Assembly: GCF_003991355.1 (NCBI RefSeq)
Contig: NZ_RCSU01000011.1
Coordinates: 1-64,000 of the forward strand
DNA length: 64,000 bases
DNA from: Pseudoflavitalea rhizosphaerae
Lineage (GTDB): Bacteria; Bacteroidota; Bacteroidia; Chitinophagales; Chitinophagaceae
Direction: 5' to 3'
Below, one piece after another: positions 52,223-61,387 of this stretch. A program made the position numbers and the translations under genes. The first letter of the stretch is position 1. The number at the start of each line of letters is the position of its first letter. Below the pieces are notes generated by a model. It worked only from the letters and a program-made list of their open reading frames with translations. It made no database searches and was not told the DNA's origin.

Positions 52223-54118
52223 TTGCTGGCAACCGCAAAACGGTATCAGATTCCTTATCTTTCCTGTAAGCAACCCAATTATCATTTGAGATCCTGGCTC
52301 CTCATCACTCTCCTTATTGGCAGTATGCCTGGCTTTACACAGGTGGATACTTCCCGCCTGAAAAGCATCTATGACCGTTGTCTCGATTTCTCGGAAGACA
52401 AGAAAGATTCTATCCGCTATTACGCTGCTTTCATTGAAGAGGAAGCGCATAAACTGCATTTCAATAAAGGGAAAGTGCTCAGCAGCCGCCTCAAAGGGAT
52501 CTATGAAGAAATGATGAGCAATTACGAATCCGCCATCCATTTCTACCTGGAATCGCTTGATGCTGCCCGTAAACTCAGTTCCATTGAATATGAGATCTCC
52601 GCCCTCAGCGATCTCGCGATACTTTATTCGAATATTAAAGAGCCCCAACAGGCTAAATCCTTTTATCAGCAGGCTGCCAGGCTCTCCGCTTTCAAAGGTG
52701 ATACATATAATGTAGTAAGTACCTACAATAACCTGGCCGTGATCTTTATGCAGTTGAAGCAATTCGACAGTGCCAGGATCCTGCTCAACGAAGCCATGCG
52801 CATCGGGAAACCATATGAACATGCAGTAGACATAACCAGTACCTACAATAACCTGGGCAGTCTCAACTTCAAGGAGAAAAAATATGATGAAGCGTTGCCC
52901 TACTTTCGCAGCAATCTCTACACGCACACGCTCAATAATAATGCAGGAGATCTCTGGATCGATCTGCTCAACCTGGCCGATCTCTTTACTGAAAAACGTC
53001 AGTTCGATTCAGCAACTTATTATGCAGAAAGGACCATGGAACTGGCGCGCAAACTCGGGTCCAAAAGCAAAGAAGCAGATAGCCATGCCATGCTGGCCAA
53101 GCTTTCCGAGTATAAAGAGGATTATTACAGCGCCTACGATCACCTCAAAAGCTGGTACGAACTGGACACAGCTATCGTAAACGGTGATACCCATCAAACC
53201 ATTGCTGAACTTCAGGAAAGGTTCAATGCCAAAGAAAGAGAAGCCGCCAACAAAATCCTGAAAGAACAGGTGGAAAAAGAAATGCTGAAAGCGAGGGGCA
53301 TCACCCTGCTGGCTGTGGCATTTGGGATTATCGGTGCCCTTACAGCCATCGCATTTATCATCAAACGAAATGCGAACAGGCGCCTGCAGGCCACCAACCA
53401 GTTGATCCTGCAGCAAAACGATAAACTGGCCGAGCTCAACTTCGAAAAGAATTCACTGATCAGCATCGTTTCTCATGATCTCAATACGCCTTTTGCTACA
53501 ATCCAGGTCTGGGGTAATCTGATGATGCATGAATCGGAACGCTTATCAGCTGAGCAACAGCGGGCCCTCAGCAAGATCATACAGGCCAGCAATTATGGTG
53601 AAGGACTGATCAGCCGCATTCTCGACGTGGAGAAAAAAGATATCGGCAATCACAAACTGCGCATCGAGAATTTCGATCTCACCATTCTCACGGAAGATGT
53701 GATCGATAATTTCAAAGTGATGGCGGATAAGAAAGAGATCCGTCTGCATGCTGAACTTCCTGAAAAAGAATTGTACATCCTCAGCGATAAACACCTGGTG
53801 AGCCGCATCTGCGAAAACCTCCTTTCTAATGCCATCAAATACACACCCCGCGGCAAAAATGTATGGGTGAGCGTGAATGAAGAACAGGATGCCATCAGTA
53901 TCAAAGTACGAGATGAAGGAGTAGGGATCGAAAAGGAAGAAATGCCTCATCTCTTCTCCAAATACAGCATGATCTCTTCCCGGCCCACAGACGGCGAAAA
54001 CTCCAATGGCCTTGGCCTAAGCATTGTTAAACGTATCGTTGAAGAGATCAATGGTAAGATCAGCTGCGAAAGCGAGCCCGGCAAAGGTTCACTTTTCACC
54101 GTGATTCTCAGAAAGTAA
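52223..54118 (+). CDS. TPR-containing sensor histidine kinase
   Basis: A kinase of about 630 residues. A signal sequence or anchor (SWLLITLLIGSMPGFTQ), a periplasmic sensor of several TPR repeats (TYNNLAVIFMQLKQFDSARI and TYNNLGSLNFKEKKYDEAL), one transmembrane helix (GITLLAVAFGIIGALTAIAF), a HisKA domain with phospho-acceptor His in ISIVSHDLNTPFATI, and an HATPase domain (NLLSNAIKYTPRG, VRDEGVGIEKEE, SNGLGLSIVKRIVEE). No ATG gives a plausible signal peptide; TTG 52223 or a later TTG (about 52286, giving LRSWLLITLLIG) is likely. Partner of the response regulator upstream. Confidence 0.9.
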   Translation: MLATAKRYQIPYLSCKQPNYHLRSWLLITLLIGSMPGFTQVDTSRLKSIYDRCLDFSEDKKDSIRYYAAFIEEEAHKLHFNKGKVLSSRLKGIYEEMMSNYESAIHFYLESLDAARKLSSIEYEISALSDLAILYSNIKEPQQAKSFYQQAARLSAFKGDTYNVVSTYNNLAVIFMQLKQFDSARILLNEAMRIGKPYEHAVDITSTYNNLGSLNFKEKKYDEALPYFRSNLYTHTLNNNAGDLWIDLLNLADLFTEKRQFDSATYYAERTMELARKLGSKSKEADSHAMLAKLSEYKEDYYSAYDHLKSWYELDTAIVNGDTHQTIAELQERFNAKEREAANKILKEQVEKEMLKARGITLLAVAFGIIGALTAIAFIIKRNANRRLQATNQLILQQNDKLAELNFEKNSLISIVSHDLNTPFATIQVWGNLMMHESERLSAEQQRALSKIIQASNYGEGLISRILDVEKKDIGNHKLRIENFDLTILTEDVIDNFKVMADKKEIRLHAELPEKELYILSDKHLVSRICENLLSNAIKYTPRGKNVWVSVNEEQDAISIKVRDEGVGIEKEEMPHLFSKYSMISSRPTDGENSNGLGLSIVKRIVEEINGKISCESEPGKGSLFTVILRK

Positions 54119-54136
54119 TCCATAGCTTCAATAATT

Positions 54137-54169
54137 TTTGATCCGCTAAAAGCAAATGCTCTATATTTG
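54137..54169 (+). promoter_or_regulatory. predicted promoter of the small exported protein/TonB receptor unit
   Basis: TTTG (54137-54140), 21 bases, TATATTTG (54162-54169): both consensus elements. Transcription would start at or within a few bases of ATG 54174, giving a nearly leaderless mRNA. Confidence 0.55.
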
Positions 54170-54173
54170 CAAC

Positions 54174-54527
54174 ATGGTGGCAATTTTTTCGAGGGACAGG
54201 AAACAATGGTTCGGTCGCAGCATCAGCACGCTGCTCCTGCTTTTGTTTGCGCTCAGCATCACTCCCAAGAAACTCCTGCACGACCTGATAGTTCATCACG
54301 AGGATGATATCAATTATCATATAGCAAATTCACCAGGATTTGTAAAAAGCGGCTTTCATTGTGATACTGACCACAACGTAGCGGAATCTCCCTTTGCAAG
54401 CGGAGATCCTTTAACTATCTCAGGGCCGCCTGTTGAATTCGTCAGCTTCAATGATGCCGTTAACAGTTCCCTTCATTCCATAACTGTCTTCTATTTCAGT
54501 CTTCGGGGGCCGCCTGCCATCGGTTGA
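54174..54527 (+). CDS. small exported His/Cys-containing protein upstream of a TonB receptor
   Basis: A 117-residue protein (an upstream ATG at 54156 would lie inside the promoter). A hydrophobic segment (STLLLLLFALSI) is followed by LLHDLIVHHEDDINYH and GFHCDTDHNVAESPF, a clustering of His, Cys and Asp that suggests metal binding in the periplasm. Small proteins of this type are common just upstream of metal-type TonB receptors in Bacteroidota. No named family recognised. The receptor gene starts 99 bases downstream. Confidence 0.7.
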   Translation: MVAIFSRDRKQWFGRSISTLLLLLFALSITPKKLLHDLIVHHEDDINYHIANSPGFVKSGFHCDTDHNVAESPFASGDPLTISGPPVEFVSFNDAVNSSLHSITVFYFSLRGPPAIG

Positions 54528-54626
54528 TCCACTAACCCGCATGTATAATCGATTTTGACATGATCTGTTAACCCGGATCTGTATTTAATTATTTACCGAT
54601 AGCATTTCTATAAAATCTGAACGAAG

Positions 54627-57062
54627 ATGAAATTTGTTCTGTCGATCATTGTATTCATTGCCGGCATAGCCGCCCAACCTCTCATTGCACAAAACCTGGA
54701 TAATATACCCGCAGCCTTTCCTGTAAAAGACAGGGCCAGTCTCACAGGTAAAATCACCGATATCGTTACAGGCGAAGCACTGGCAGGCGCCTCTGTTTAT
54801 CTGCCGGACCTCCGCACAGGAGCCACCACCAACGCACAGGGCATTTACAGTTTCAGGAATATTCCCGGCGGCAAACACCTGGTGGAAATAAGCTTCACCG
54901 GTTATGCGCCGCTGATCGAATCCATCGACCTGAATGCCGTAACCCAGAAAGATTTCACCCTCACGCGTTCCTATGTGGAGAATGAAGCCGTTACTGTTAC
55001 CGGCGTATCTGCCGCTACTTCCGTGAAGCGCACACCCGTGCCCGTTAATATCGTGAAGAAAGATGAACTCTTCCGTGCAGCATCCACTAACCTGATCGAT
55101 GCATTGAGCCGTACACCCGGCGTATCTCAGGTGTCAACAGGGCCGGCCGTTTCCAAGCCTATCATCCGGGGCCTCGGATACAACAGGGTAGTGATCGTGA
55201 ATGATGGGATCCGTCAGGAAGGACAACAATGGGGCGATGAGCATGGCATCGAGATCGACGAATACAATGTGAGTAAAGCAGAGATACTCAAAGGACCAGC
55301 TTCTCTCATGTATGGCAGCGATGCCCTGGCAGGTGTGGTGAATATCATTTCCATCGTCCCTGTAGCAGAAGGTACCATCAAGGGAAACCTGTTCAGCAAC
55401 TATCAAAGCAATAACCGCCTGCGCGGCTTCCATGCTGATCTTGGCGGTAACCAGAATGGATTTATCTGGGGCGCCTATGGCTCATATAAAGCAGCAGCAG
55501 ATTACAAGAACAAATACGATGGTTACGTGTTCAATTCCAAATTCAACGAAAAAGCCTTTGGCGGTTATCTCGGACTGAACAGGCAATGGGGATACGCGCA
55601 TGTATATGCGAGCATGTTCGATCAGCATGTAGGATTGGTGGAAGGCGAGCGCAACGCAGCAACCGGCCGCTTTATCAAGCCTGTTGACCTCGATGGTGCA
55701 GTGGAGGAAGAAGAAGCAACACATGATGATTTCACTTCCACAGACCCTTTCATTCCCCGTCAGCGCATCAGGCATTTCAAAGTGGCTGCCGATAACAGTT
55801 TCAGGCTGGGGGATGATCGACTCACTTTCACCCTGGGCTTCCAGCGCAACCAGCGTGAAGAGTTCGGAAATGTACTCGATCCCAAAGAACAGGAATTGTA
55901 TTTCGATCTCAAGACCATCAATTACAACCTGCAATATCATTTCGCTGAAAAGAACCACTGGAAAACATCCATCGGAGTGAATGGCATGCAGCAGAACAAC
56001 CAGAATAAAGGAGAAGAAGCGCTCATTCCTGAGTACGATCTTTTTGACGCCGGCGCCTTCGTTTATATCCAAAAACAGATCAACAAACTTACAATTAGCG
56101 GGGGCCTGCGCTATGATCACCGTTCCCTGAATTCAAAAGAAATGGAAGAAGATGGGGGTATCAAATTCGAGCAGTTCAAAAGGAAATTCGATAACGTTTC
56201 AGGCAGCCTCGGCCTCAGTTATCGGGCAACAAAGGAACTTACCCTGAAATTCAATGTGGCCCGTGGTTTCCGCGCACCCAGCATTCCTGAGCTGGCCAGC
56301 AATGGCGCACACGAAGGAACTAACAGGTATGAGTATGGGCAGCGCAACCTGAAATCTGAAACCAGCTTCCAGGTAGACGGTGGCCTTGAATTGGCCACAC
56401 CACATGTAAGCCTGGCCGCTAACCTCTTCTACAATGCTGTACAGAATTTCATTTATTCGCGAAAGCTCCAGGCCATTGGTGGCGGAGATTCACTCATCAT
56501 CGCCGACGGAGATGAGCTTTTCGCCTTCCAGTATGATCAGCACAATGCAACATTATATGGCGCAGAAATGAATATCGATATTCATCCGCATCCGCTGGAC
56601 TGGCTGCACCTGGAAAATACCTTCTCCTATGTGCGCGGTACCCTCAGCGAAAGCCAGGACGGTAGCAACAACCTGCCCTTTATTCCTGCAGCGAGGCTGA
56701 TCAATGAAGTGAAAGTGGACCTCTTTCCCAAATCCAAAACTTTCAGTCAACTGTATGTGAAAGCGGAACTCGACAATACCTTCGCGCAGAATGAGCCCTT
56801 CACTGGTTACAATACCGAAACCAAAACTTCCGGCTACACTTTGTTGAATGCCGGCTTTGGCGGCAATGTGGTGAGTAAGAATAAAGTGTTGTTCAGTTTG
56901 TTCTTTTCTGCCAATAATATTGGGGATATTGCCTGGCAGAGCCACCTGAGCAGGTTGAAGTATGCTCCCGAAAATGAAGTCACCGGCAGGATGGGCGTTT
57001 TTGGGATGGGAAGGAACTTCAGTGTGAAGCTGAACATTCCGCTGAACTTCACCACCCATTGA
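54627..57062 (+). CDS. TonB-dependent receptor, possibly for a metal ion
   Basis: An 811-residue outer-membrane receptor: signal peptide (MKFVLSIIVFIAGIAAQPL), carboxypeptidase-regulatory-like domain (LTGKITDIVTGEALAGASVY), plug (LSRTPGVSQVSTGPAVSKPI, IRGLGYNRVVIVNDGIRQEG) and a C-terminal 22-strand-type barrel ending NFSVKLNIPLNF. The plug segment GQQWGDEHGIEID resembles that of ZnuD-like zinc/copper receptors. It has no SusD partner, unlike the three SusC genes, so small ligands are expected. Metal specificity is inferred from this resemblance and from the His-rich neighbour. Confidence 0.9.
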   Translation: MKFVLSIIVFIAGIAAQPLIAQNLDNIPAAFPVKDRASLTGKITDIVTGEALAGASVYLPDLRTGATTNAQGIYSFRNIPGGKHLVEISFTGYAPLIESIDLNAVTQKDFTLTRSYVENEAVTVTGVSAATSVKRTPVPVNIVKKDELFRAASTNLIDALSRTPGVSQVSTGPAVSKPIIRGLGYNRVVIVNDGIRQEGQQWGDEHGIEIDEYNVSKAEILKGPASLMYGSDALAGVVNIISIVPVAEGTIKGNLFSNYQSNNRLRGFHADLGGNQNGFIWGAYGSYKAAADYKNKYDGYVFNSKFNEKAFGGYLGLNRQWGYAHVYASMFDQHVGLVEGERNAATGRFIKPVDLDGAVEEEEATHDDFTSTDPFIPRQRIRHFKVAADNSFRLGDDRLTFTLGFQRNQREEFGNVLDPKEQELYFDLKTINYNLQYHFAEKNHWKTSIGVNGMQQNNQNKGEEALIPEYDLFDAGAFVYIQKQINKLTISGGLRYDHRSLNSKEMEEDGGIKFEQFKRKFDNVSGSLGLSYRATKELTLKFNVARGFRAPSIPELASNGAHEGTNRYEYGQRNLKSETSFQVDGGLELATPHVSLAANLFYNAVQNFIYSRKLQAIGGGDSLIIADGDELFAFQYDQHNATLYGAEMNIDIHPHPLDWLHLENTFSYVRGTLSESQDGSNNLPFIPAARLINEVKVDLFPKSKTFSQLYVKAELDNTFAQNEPFTGYNTETKTSGYTLLNAGFGGNVVSKNKVLFSLFFSANNIGDIAWQSHLSRLKYAPENEVTGRMGVFGMGRNFSVKLNIPLNFTTH

Positions 57063-57155
57063 TGTAACCGGCTACCCCCGCGGGTTAGACAAAATAAAAG
57101 CTGAAAATTTTCGTTGATAAATGGGTACTTACTAACCCATCTTCATAGGATTGAT

Positions 57156-57188
57156 AAAGCTCTGCTAATCTGCGGGGCTTTATTTTTG
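57156..57188 (+). terminator. terminator of the TonB receptor gene, with a -7 box at its end
   Basis: AAAGCTCTGC and GCGGGGCTTT pair (10 bp, two wobbles) around TAATCT, followed by TATTTTTG. That last octamer also matches the -7 consensus exactly, so it may double as the promoter of the DUF2721 gene 28 bases downstream. A second small hairpin (ATGGGT/ACCCAT) is at 57121-57140. Confidence 0.65.
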
Positions 57189-57215
57189 GGTATATTTATG
57201 TTGTAAATCAACCGC

Positions 57216-57665
57216 ATGGAATTGTCTATCACCACGCCTGCACTGCTTTTCCCGGCTATCTCACTGCTGATGCTGGCCTATACCAACCGTTTCCTGGCGC
57301 TTGCAAGCCTGATCCGTAACCTCCGGGAGCAGTATCGTAAAGACCCGGCTGAGAAACATATCGTACAACAGATCCGCAATCTACGTGTAAGGATCAGGTT
57401 GATCCGATCGATGCAACTGTTCGGCGTGCTTAGTTTTCTTTTCTGCGTAGCTTGTATGTACTGCATCTTCAGGCATTGGGAGGAAGCCAGTTACATGATC
57501 TTTGCAATCAGCATCGCTGCTTTTATGGTGAGCCTGGTGTTATCTCTTATCGAAATATTCCTTTCCACTAAAGCGCTTGAAGTAGCGCTCAGTGATATAG
57601 AAGAAGTGACCCGCACCAATTTTCTGGTGGAGATCCTGCGTGGTAAAGAAGAAAAAGATAAATAA
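57216..57665 (+). CDS. DUF2721 family membrane protein
   Basis: A 149-residue protein with three hydrophobic segments: PALLFPAISLLMLAYTNRFL at the N terminus, FGVLSFLFCVACMYCIF, and MIFAISIAAFMVSLVLSLIE. Between the first two lies a basic stretch (LIRNLREQYRK) typical of DUF2721. It is an inner-membrane protein of unknown function. Its stop lies 4 bases from the end of the convergent DUF983 gene. Confidence 0.88.
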   Translation: MELSITTPALLFPAISLLMLAYTNRFLALASLIRNLREQYRKDPAEKHIVQQIRNLRVRIRLIRSMQLFGVLSFLFCVACMYCIFRHWEEASYMIFAISIAAFMVSLVLSLIEIFLSTKALEVALSDIEEVTRTNFLVEILRGKEEKDK

Positions 57666-57669
57666 GGGA

Positions 57670-58095
57670 TCAGAGCTCGTTCACCGGCTCTTCGGTCTCG
57701 TAATTGGGATTGTATTTCACAAAGAAATAGAGATAGATAACACGGCTCAATCGCATCAGCCAGGGCTGCAAAAAGACCAGTAAAAAGATATTGATCCCCA
57801 GCCACCAGAAGAAGCGCGTATCATGGGCAGACATGCCAATCAATACGATCCAGGCTACGAAGGTAGCTACAGAAAGAGCCACAGACAAAGCATAACTCAC
57901 ATAGCCTGTTCCATACCAGAAGCCCACTTCAATTTCATACCGCTGTGCACAAACCGGACAGGTTTCCGGCATATCGAAAACCTTCTTCAGGTTCCAGGGA
58001 TTTTTATTATTGAACATATTGCCGCGTCGGCAACGTGGGCATTTCATAGTGAGGATGCTCCAAAAAAAATTTGGCCTGGATACTTGATTGCTCAT
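57670..58095 (-). CDS. DUF983 family membrane protein
   Basis: A 141-residue protein with two zinc-ribbon-like CxxC pairs (MKCPRCRRGNMF and ETCPVCAQRYEI) at the N terminus and two hydrophobic segments (ALSVALSVATFVAWIVLIG; GINIFLLVFLQPWLMRL). This is the DUF983 layout; function unknown. The start ATG 58095 lies only 8 bases from a perfect -7 box (TATCTTTG, minus strand 58110-58103), so the mRNA may be almost leaderless. Confidence 0.88.
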   Translation of the reverse strand: MSNQVSRPNFFWSILTMKCPRCRRGNMFNNKNPWNLKKVFDMPETCPVCAQRYEIEVGFWYGTGYVSYALSVALSVATFVAWIVLIGMSAHDTRFFWWLGINIFLLVFLQPWLMRLSRVIYLYFFVKYNPNYETEEPVNEL

Positions 58096-58102
58096 AATCC
58101 GG

Positions 58103-58110
58103 CAAAGATA
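58103..58110 (-). promoter_or_regulatory. predicted -7 box of the DUF983 gene
   Basis: TATCTTTG on the minus strand matches TAnnTTTG exactly; no clear -33 box. The predicted start almost coincides with the ATG. Confidence 0.4.
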
Positions 58111-58142
58111 ATCACTTTATTTCTACAGGAAATTGACCTTTG

Positions 58143-58260
58143 TCACGCTCGCCTCCGGCGACGCTGAGTTCGCCGGAGGCGAACAAATATAAGTCACTCT
58201 CCGGGAGGGGGAGCGACTGGCGGCCCTCCGCCCTTTTTAGTCAGCCTCTGGCAACACGCT
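58143..58260. repeat. palindrome cluster (REP-like), copy 2
   Basis: Hairpins TCGCC-TCC-GGCGA and GTTCGCC-GGA-GGCGAAC, a degenerate arm (AGTCACTCTCC ... GGAGCGACT), then GGCGG-CCCT-CCGCC. The order and spacers match the cluster at 43534-43692: ATCAAATAGAAATCACTC there, AACAAATATAAGTCACTC here, followed in both by GAGCGA(C/T)TGG and CCGCCCT. Only a trace of the 19-bp tandem tail is present. It lies between the ABC exporter stop and the DUF983 promoter. Confidence 0.72.
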
Positions 58261-58262
58261 GT

Positions 58263-60068
58263 TTAAGCAGTAATACCGTTCTCTGAGGCCGCAACCGGCT
58301 TCTTGCGTTCACCGATCTGCTGGCGCCACATGGCGTAGTACAGACCCTTCTCTTCCAGAAGGCTCTCGTGTGTGCCCGTTTCTACCACATCACCACGCTC
58401 CAGCACATAAATGCGGTCTGCATGCATGATTGTACTCAGCCTGTGTGCGATCAGGATCGTGATCTGACTGCCTTTGGATGAAACATCCTTGATGGTATTG
58501 GTGATCTCGTCTTCGGTCAGGCTATCCAGTGAGGAAGTGGCTTCATCGAAGATCAGGAGATGGGGATTACGGAGCAATGCACGGGCAATGGACAATCGCT
58601 GTTTCTCTCCACCGGACAATTTCAATCCACCTTCCCCGATCATGGTGTCCAATCCTTTTTCTGCTCTTTCAAGCAGACGTGTTACAGCTGCTTTCTTCAG
58701 GGCATTGAGCAGGTCTTCATCCGATGCTGATGGATTTACAAAGAGCAGGTTCTCGCGGATGGTGCCGGAAAACAACTGCGTGTCCTGCGTTACAAACCCG
58801 ATCTGGTTACGCAGGTCTTCAAAATCTATATTGTTCTCGTCGATGCCATTGTAAAGGATCCGTCCTTCCTGTGGGCGATACAGTCCCACCAGCATCTTCA
58901 TCAGGGTAGACTTACCGGAACCCGATGGTCCTACAAATGCGATGGTCTCACCGGTCCTTGCAGTAAAGCTGATATTTTCAATGGCGCGGGTTTGCGCGCT
59001 CTGGTGTTTGAAAGCCACCTGCTGGAATTCGAGCGTCTGGATATTACCCAGGTGTTTGGGATTGGCAGGTTGCGATTCTGGTTTCTTGTTCATCAGGTCC
59101 CTGAAATTATTCAGCGATGCTTCCGCCACACGGTAGGAGAGCAGGATGCTGCCGATATCCTGTAAGGGACCAAAGATGAAGAAGGAATAGATCTGCATGG
59201 TCACCAGTTGTCCGCCTGTTATGCCATGCTGATGGTACACCAGGTACATCAGGATGAAAAGGATCACCTGTCGAAGCGTATTCACGAGGGTGCCTTGCAC
59301 AAAGCTGATACTTCTTACTTTTTTCACTTTCGTGAGCTCAAGGCCGAGGATCTTGTAGGTATTCTTGTTCAGTCTTTCCACTTCCTGGTTGGTGAGGCCG
59401 AGGCTTTTCACCAGTTCGATATTTCTTAGCGACTCCGTGGTGGAGCCCGCCAGGCTGGTAGTTTGACTGACGATCGTTTTCTGGATAGCCTTGATCTTCT
59501 TACTCAATAAATTGGTGATGGTTGTCAGTAAGAAGATGCCGGCCAGGTACACAATGGGAACGGTCCAGTGGATGTTGATGGCAGCATACACCATTACGAT
59601 CACAATGCCCACCAATACGCCAAACAGGATATTGATGAAATTGGTGATGAACCTTTCCGTATCGGTCCTCACGTTCTGCAATACACTAAGCGTTTCCCCG
59701 CTGCGCTGGTCTTCAAACTCCTGGTAGGGAAGTTTCATGGCATGCTTCAATCCATCGGTAAAGACCTTTGCACCGAATTTCTGGATCACCACATTGAGGA
59801 AATAGTCCTGGATATTCTTGGCGATGCGGCTGATCATGGCAATAGTGATGCTGGCCAGTAATAGCCAGAGCACACCATTATATGCCTGTGTGAAGAATTG
59901 GTTCCAGGTATAGTTGCCCGTGTTTTTATGATAATCGTTGGTAAGGTCAACCAGTTTTCCAAAGATGATCGGGTCCATTAATGCAAAACCTGAGTTGATG
60001 GCTGCCAGAACAAGGGTTAAGGCCACCAGCCATTTATATGGTTTGAGGTAGGTAAAAAGAATTTTCAT
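58263..60068 (-). CDS. ABC exporter, ATP-binding/permease protein (MsbA-like)
   Basis: A 601-residue half-transporter: an N-terminal transmembrane domain with about six helices (residues 1-320) and a C-terminal nucleotide-binding domain with Walker A (GPSGSGKSTLMKML), Q-loop (QIGFVTQDTQLF), signature LSGGEKQRLSIARAL, Walker B (HLLIFDEATSSLD) and the switch His (LIAHRLSTI). The layout is that of MsbA/lipid or multidrug exporters; the substrate is not determinable from sequence. Confidence 0.94.
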   Translation of the reverse strand: MKILFTYLKPYKWLVALTLVLAAINSGFALMDPIIFGKLVDLTNDYHKNTGNYTWNQFFTQAYNGVLWLLLASITIAMISRIAKNIQDYFLNVVIQKFGAKVFTDGLKHAMKLPYQEFEDQRSGETLSVLQNVRTDTERFITNFINILFGVLVGIVIVMVYAAINIHWTVPIVYLAGIFLLTTITNLLSKKIKAIQKTIVSQTTSLAGSTTESLRNIELVKSLGLTNQEVERLNKNTYKILGLELTKVKKVRSISFVQGTLVNTLRQVILFILMYLVYHQHGITGGQLVTMQIYSFFIFGPLQDIGSILLSYRVAEASLNNFRDLMNKKPESQPANPKHLGNIQTLEFQQVAFKHQSAQTRAIENISFTARTGETIAFVGPSGSGKSTLMKMLVGLYRPQEGRILYNGIDENNIDFEDLRNQIGFVTQDTQLFSGTIRENLLFVNPSASDEDLLNALKKAAVTRLLERAEKGLDTMIGEGGLKLSGGEKQRLSIARALLRNPHLLIFDEATSSLDSLTEDEITNTIKDVSSKGSQITILIAHRLSTIMHADRIYVLERGDVVETGTHESLLEEKGLYYAMWRQQIGERKKPVAASENGITA

Positions 60069-60582
60069 ATTCTGTCAAAGCTTGGGGAAATTTTTGAGTA
60101 TAACTTCAGGATGTATCAACAATTCTACAATATTGTACAAATATATCATGGATAATATGAATGTCCGAACAATACGCTACATCATAACAAGCAAGGGGCA
60201 GTCTTGTTTAGCCAAAGTTTTATGAATCTTTTCGGACGATGGTCAATGTGTAATCAATACTTATTGAGAACCAGCTATTTTGGAGGCATTAAAATGGTAT
60301 TAACAGAATTTGGGCACGTATGTTGCTTTTATACACACAATCCTGGGCAAAGAGGATGTTAAAAGCTAAGCAGTTTAAAAATAAATACCGGCAAGCAACG
60401 TTTAGATTGCGCGCTTTGTCACACGAAGAGTGAGTTTCCAGGTTGGAAAACATTGTTTTAAATATATCTTAGAACTGTTTAGTCTTATGGTTATAAATAA
60501 AATTTGTTTACTTTGCTGCCTCAAGGCGTAAGTAGGAAATTTTTTGAATGACCCTCTGATTTGAGGAAAAGCCTTAATTACG
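60069..60582. promoter_or_regulatory. 514-base divergent intergenic region before the polysaccharide locus
   Basis: Contains a minus-strand promoter for the ABC exporter (TATATTTG at 60145-60138, with TTCG 20 bases upstream) and a less perfect plus-strand site (TTACTTTG at 60508-60515) for the sugar transferase. The rest is AT-rich, without genes, repeats or a recognised RNA motif. Confidence 0.5.
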
Positions 60583-61356
60583 ATGATGATAACGTCCTTT
60601 TCGCCGGTCCATTCCTTTGAAAGAAAAACCGGATTTAATAGTAATACTGTCGCCTTCAGGACTTACGTAGAAGAAAAGCGTAACTACCTTATTGTGAAAA
60701 GGGTATTTGATATTGTGCTTTCCCTGCTGGTGATTGTTGGAATTCTTAGCTGGCTGATCCCCATTATTGCAATATTGATCAGGCTGGACTCTCCCGGGCC
60801 CGTATTTTTTGTACAGCGCAGGGTTGGTCGTTTCGGAAGAAGCTTCCGCTGTTTGAAATTCCGCACTATGGTTGTGAATGAATATGCCAACACGCGTCAG
60901 GCTTCTGAAGATGATATTCGCATTACCAGGGTAGGTAATTTTCTCCGGATCTCTAATCTTGATGAATTTCCCCAGTTCCTTAATGTGTTCTTAGGACAGA
61001 TGAGTGTGGTTGGCCCAAGGCCGCATATGCATGCCGATTGTAATGTTTTTTCATCCGTGATCACTCATTACAAATTCAGGAACATGATGAAACCTGGTAT
61101 TACCGGTCTGGCACAAGTGAAAGGGTTCAGAGGACCTACAAAGAATTTCGAGAGCATCTTCCATCGTTATCAGTTCGATGCCTTTTATATCCGTAATGCC
61201 AATTTTTGGTTAGACATGCGTATTGTGCGTAAGACGGCGGCTCAGACTGCCAGTACTTTCTGGCATAAGTTCTCCGGTAAAGATGCTTCTCAACCAGCGC
61301 TGCCCGCGCCCAAATCAAACTGGGCCGCTACTGTTCAGGTAAAAAACCTGAATTAG
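60583..61356 (+). CDS. polysaccharide-priming sugar transferase
   Basis: A 257-residue membrane enzyme that transfers a sugar-phosphate to undecaprenyl phosphate, the first step of a surface polysaccharide. It has one hydrophobic segment (VFDIVLSLLVIVGILSWLIP) and the bacterial sugar transferase motifs KFRTMVVN, ISNLDEFPQFLNVFLGQMS, VVGPRPHMHADC and KPGITGLAQVKGFRG, followed by YIRNANFWLDMRIV. It is the short catalytic form without the N-terminal CoA-binding-like domain of WcaJ/WbaP. It starts the visible part of the polysaccharide locus. Confidence 0.92.
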   Translation: MMITSFSPVHSFERKTGFNSNTVAFRTYVEEKRNYLIVKRVFDIVLSLLVIVGILSWLIPIIAILIRLDSPGPVFFVQRRVGRFGRSFRCLKFRTMVVNEYANTRQASEDDIRITRVGNFLRISNLDEFPQFLNVFLGQMSVVGPRPHMHADCNVFSSVITHYKFRNMMKPGITGLAQVKGFRGPTKNFESIFHRYQFDAFYIRNANFWLDMRIVRKTAAQTASTFWHKFSGKDASQPALPAPKSNWAATVQVKNLN

Positions 61357-61387
61357 TAAAGGCTCCTATCTGTTTTCAATCTTCTTT

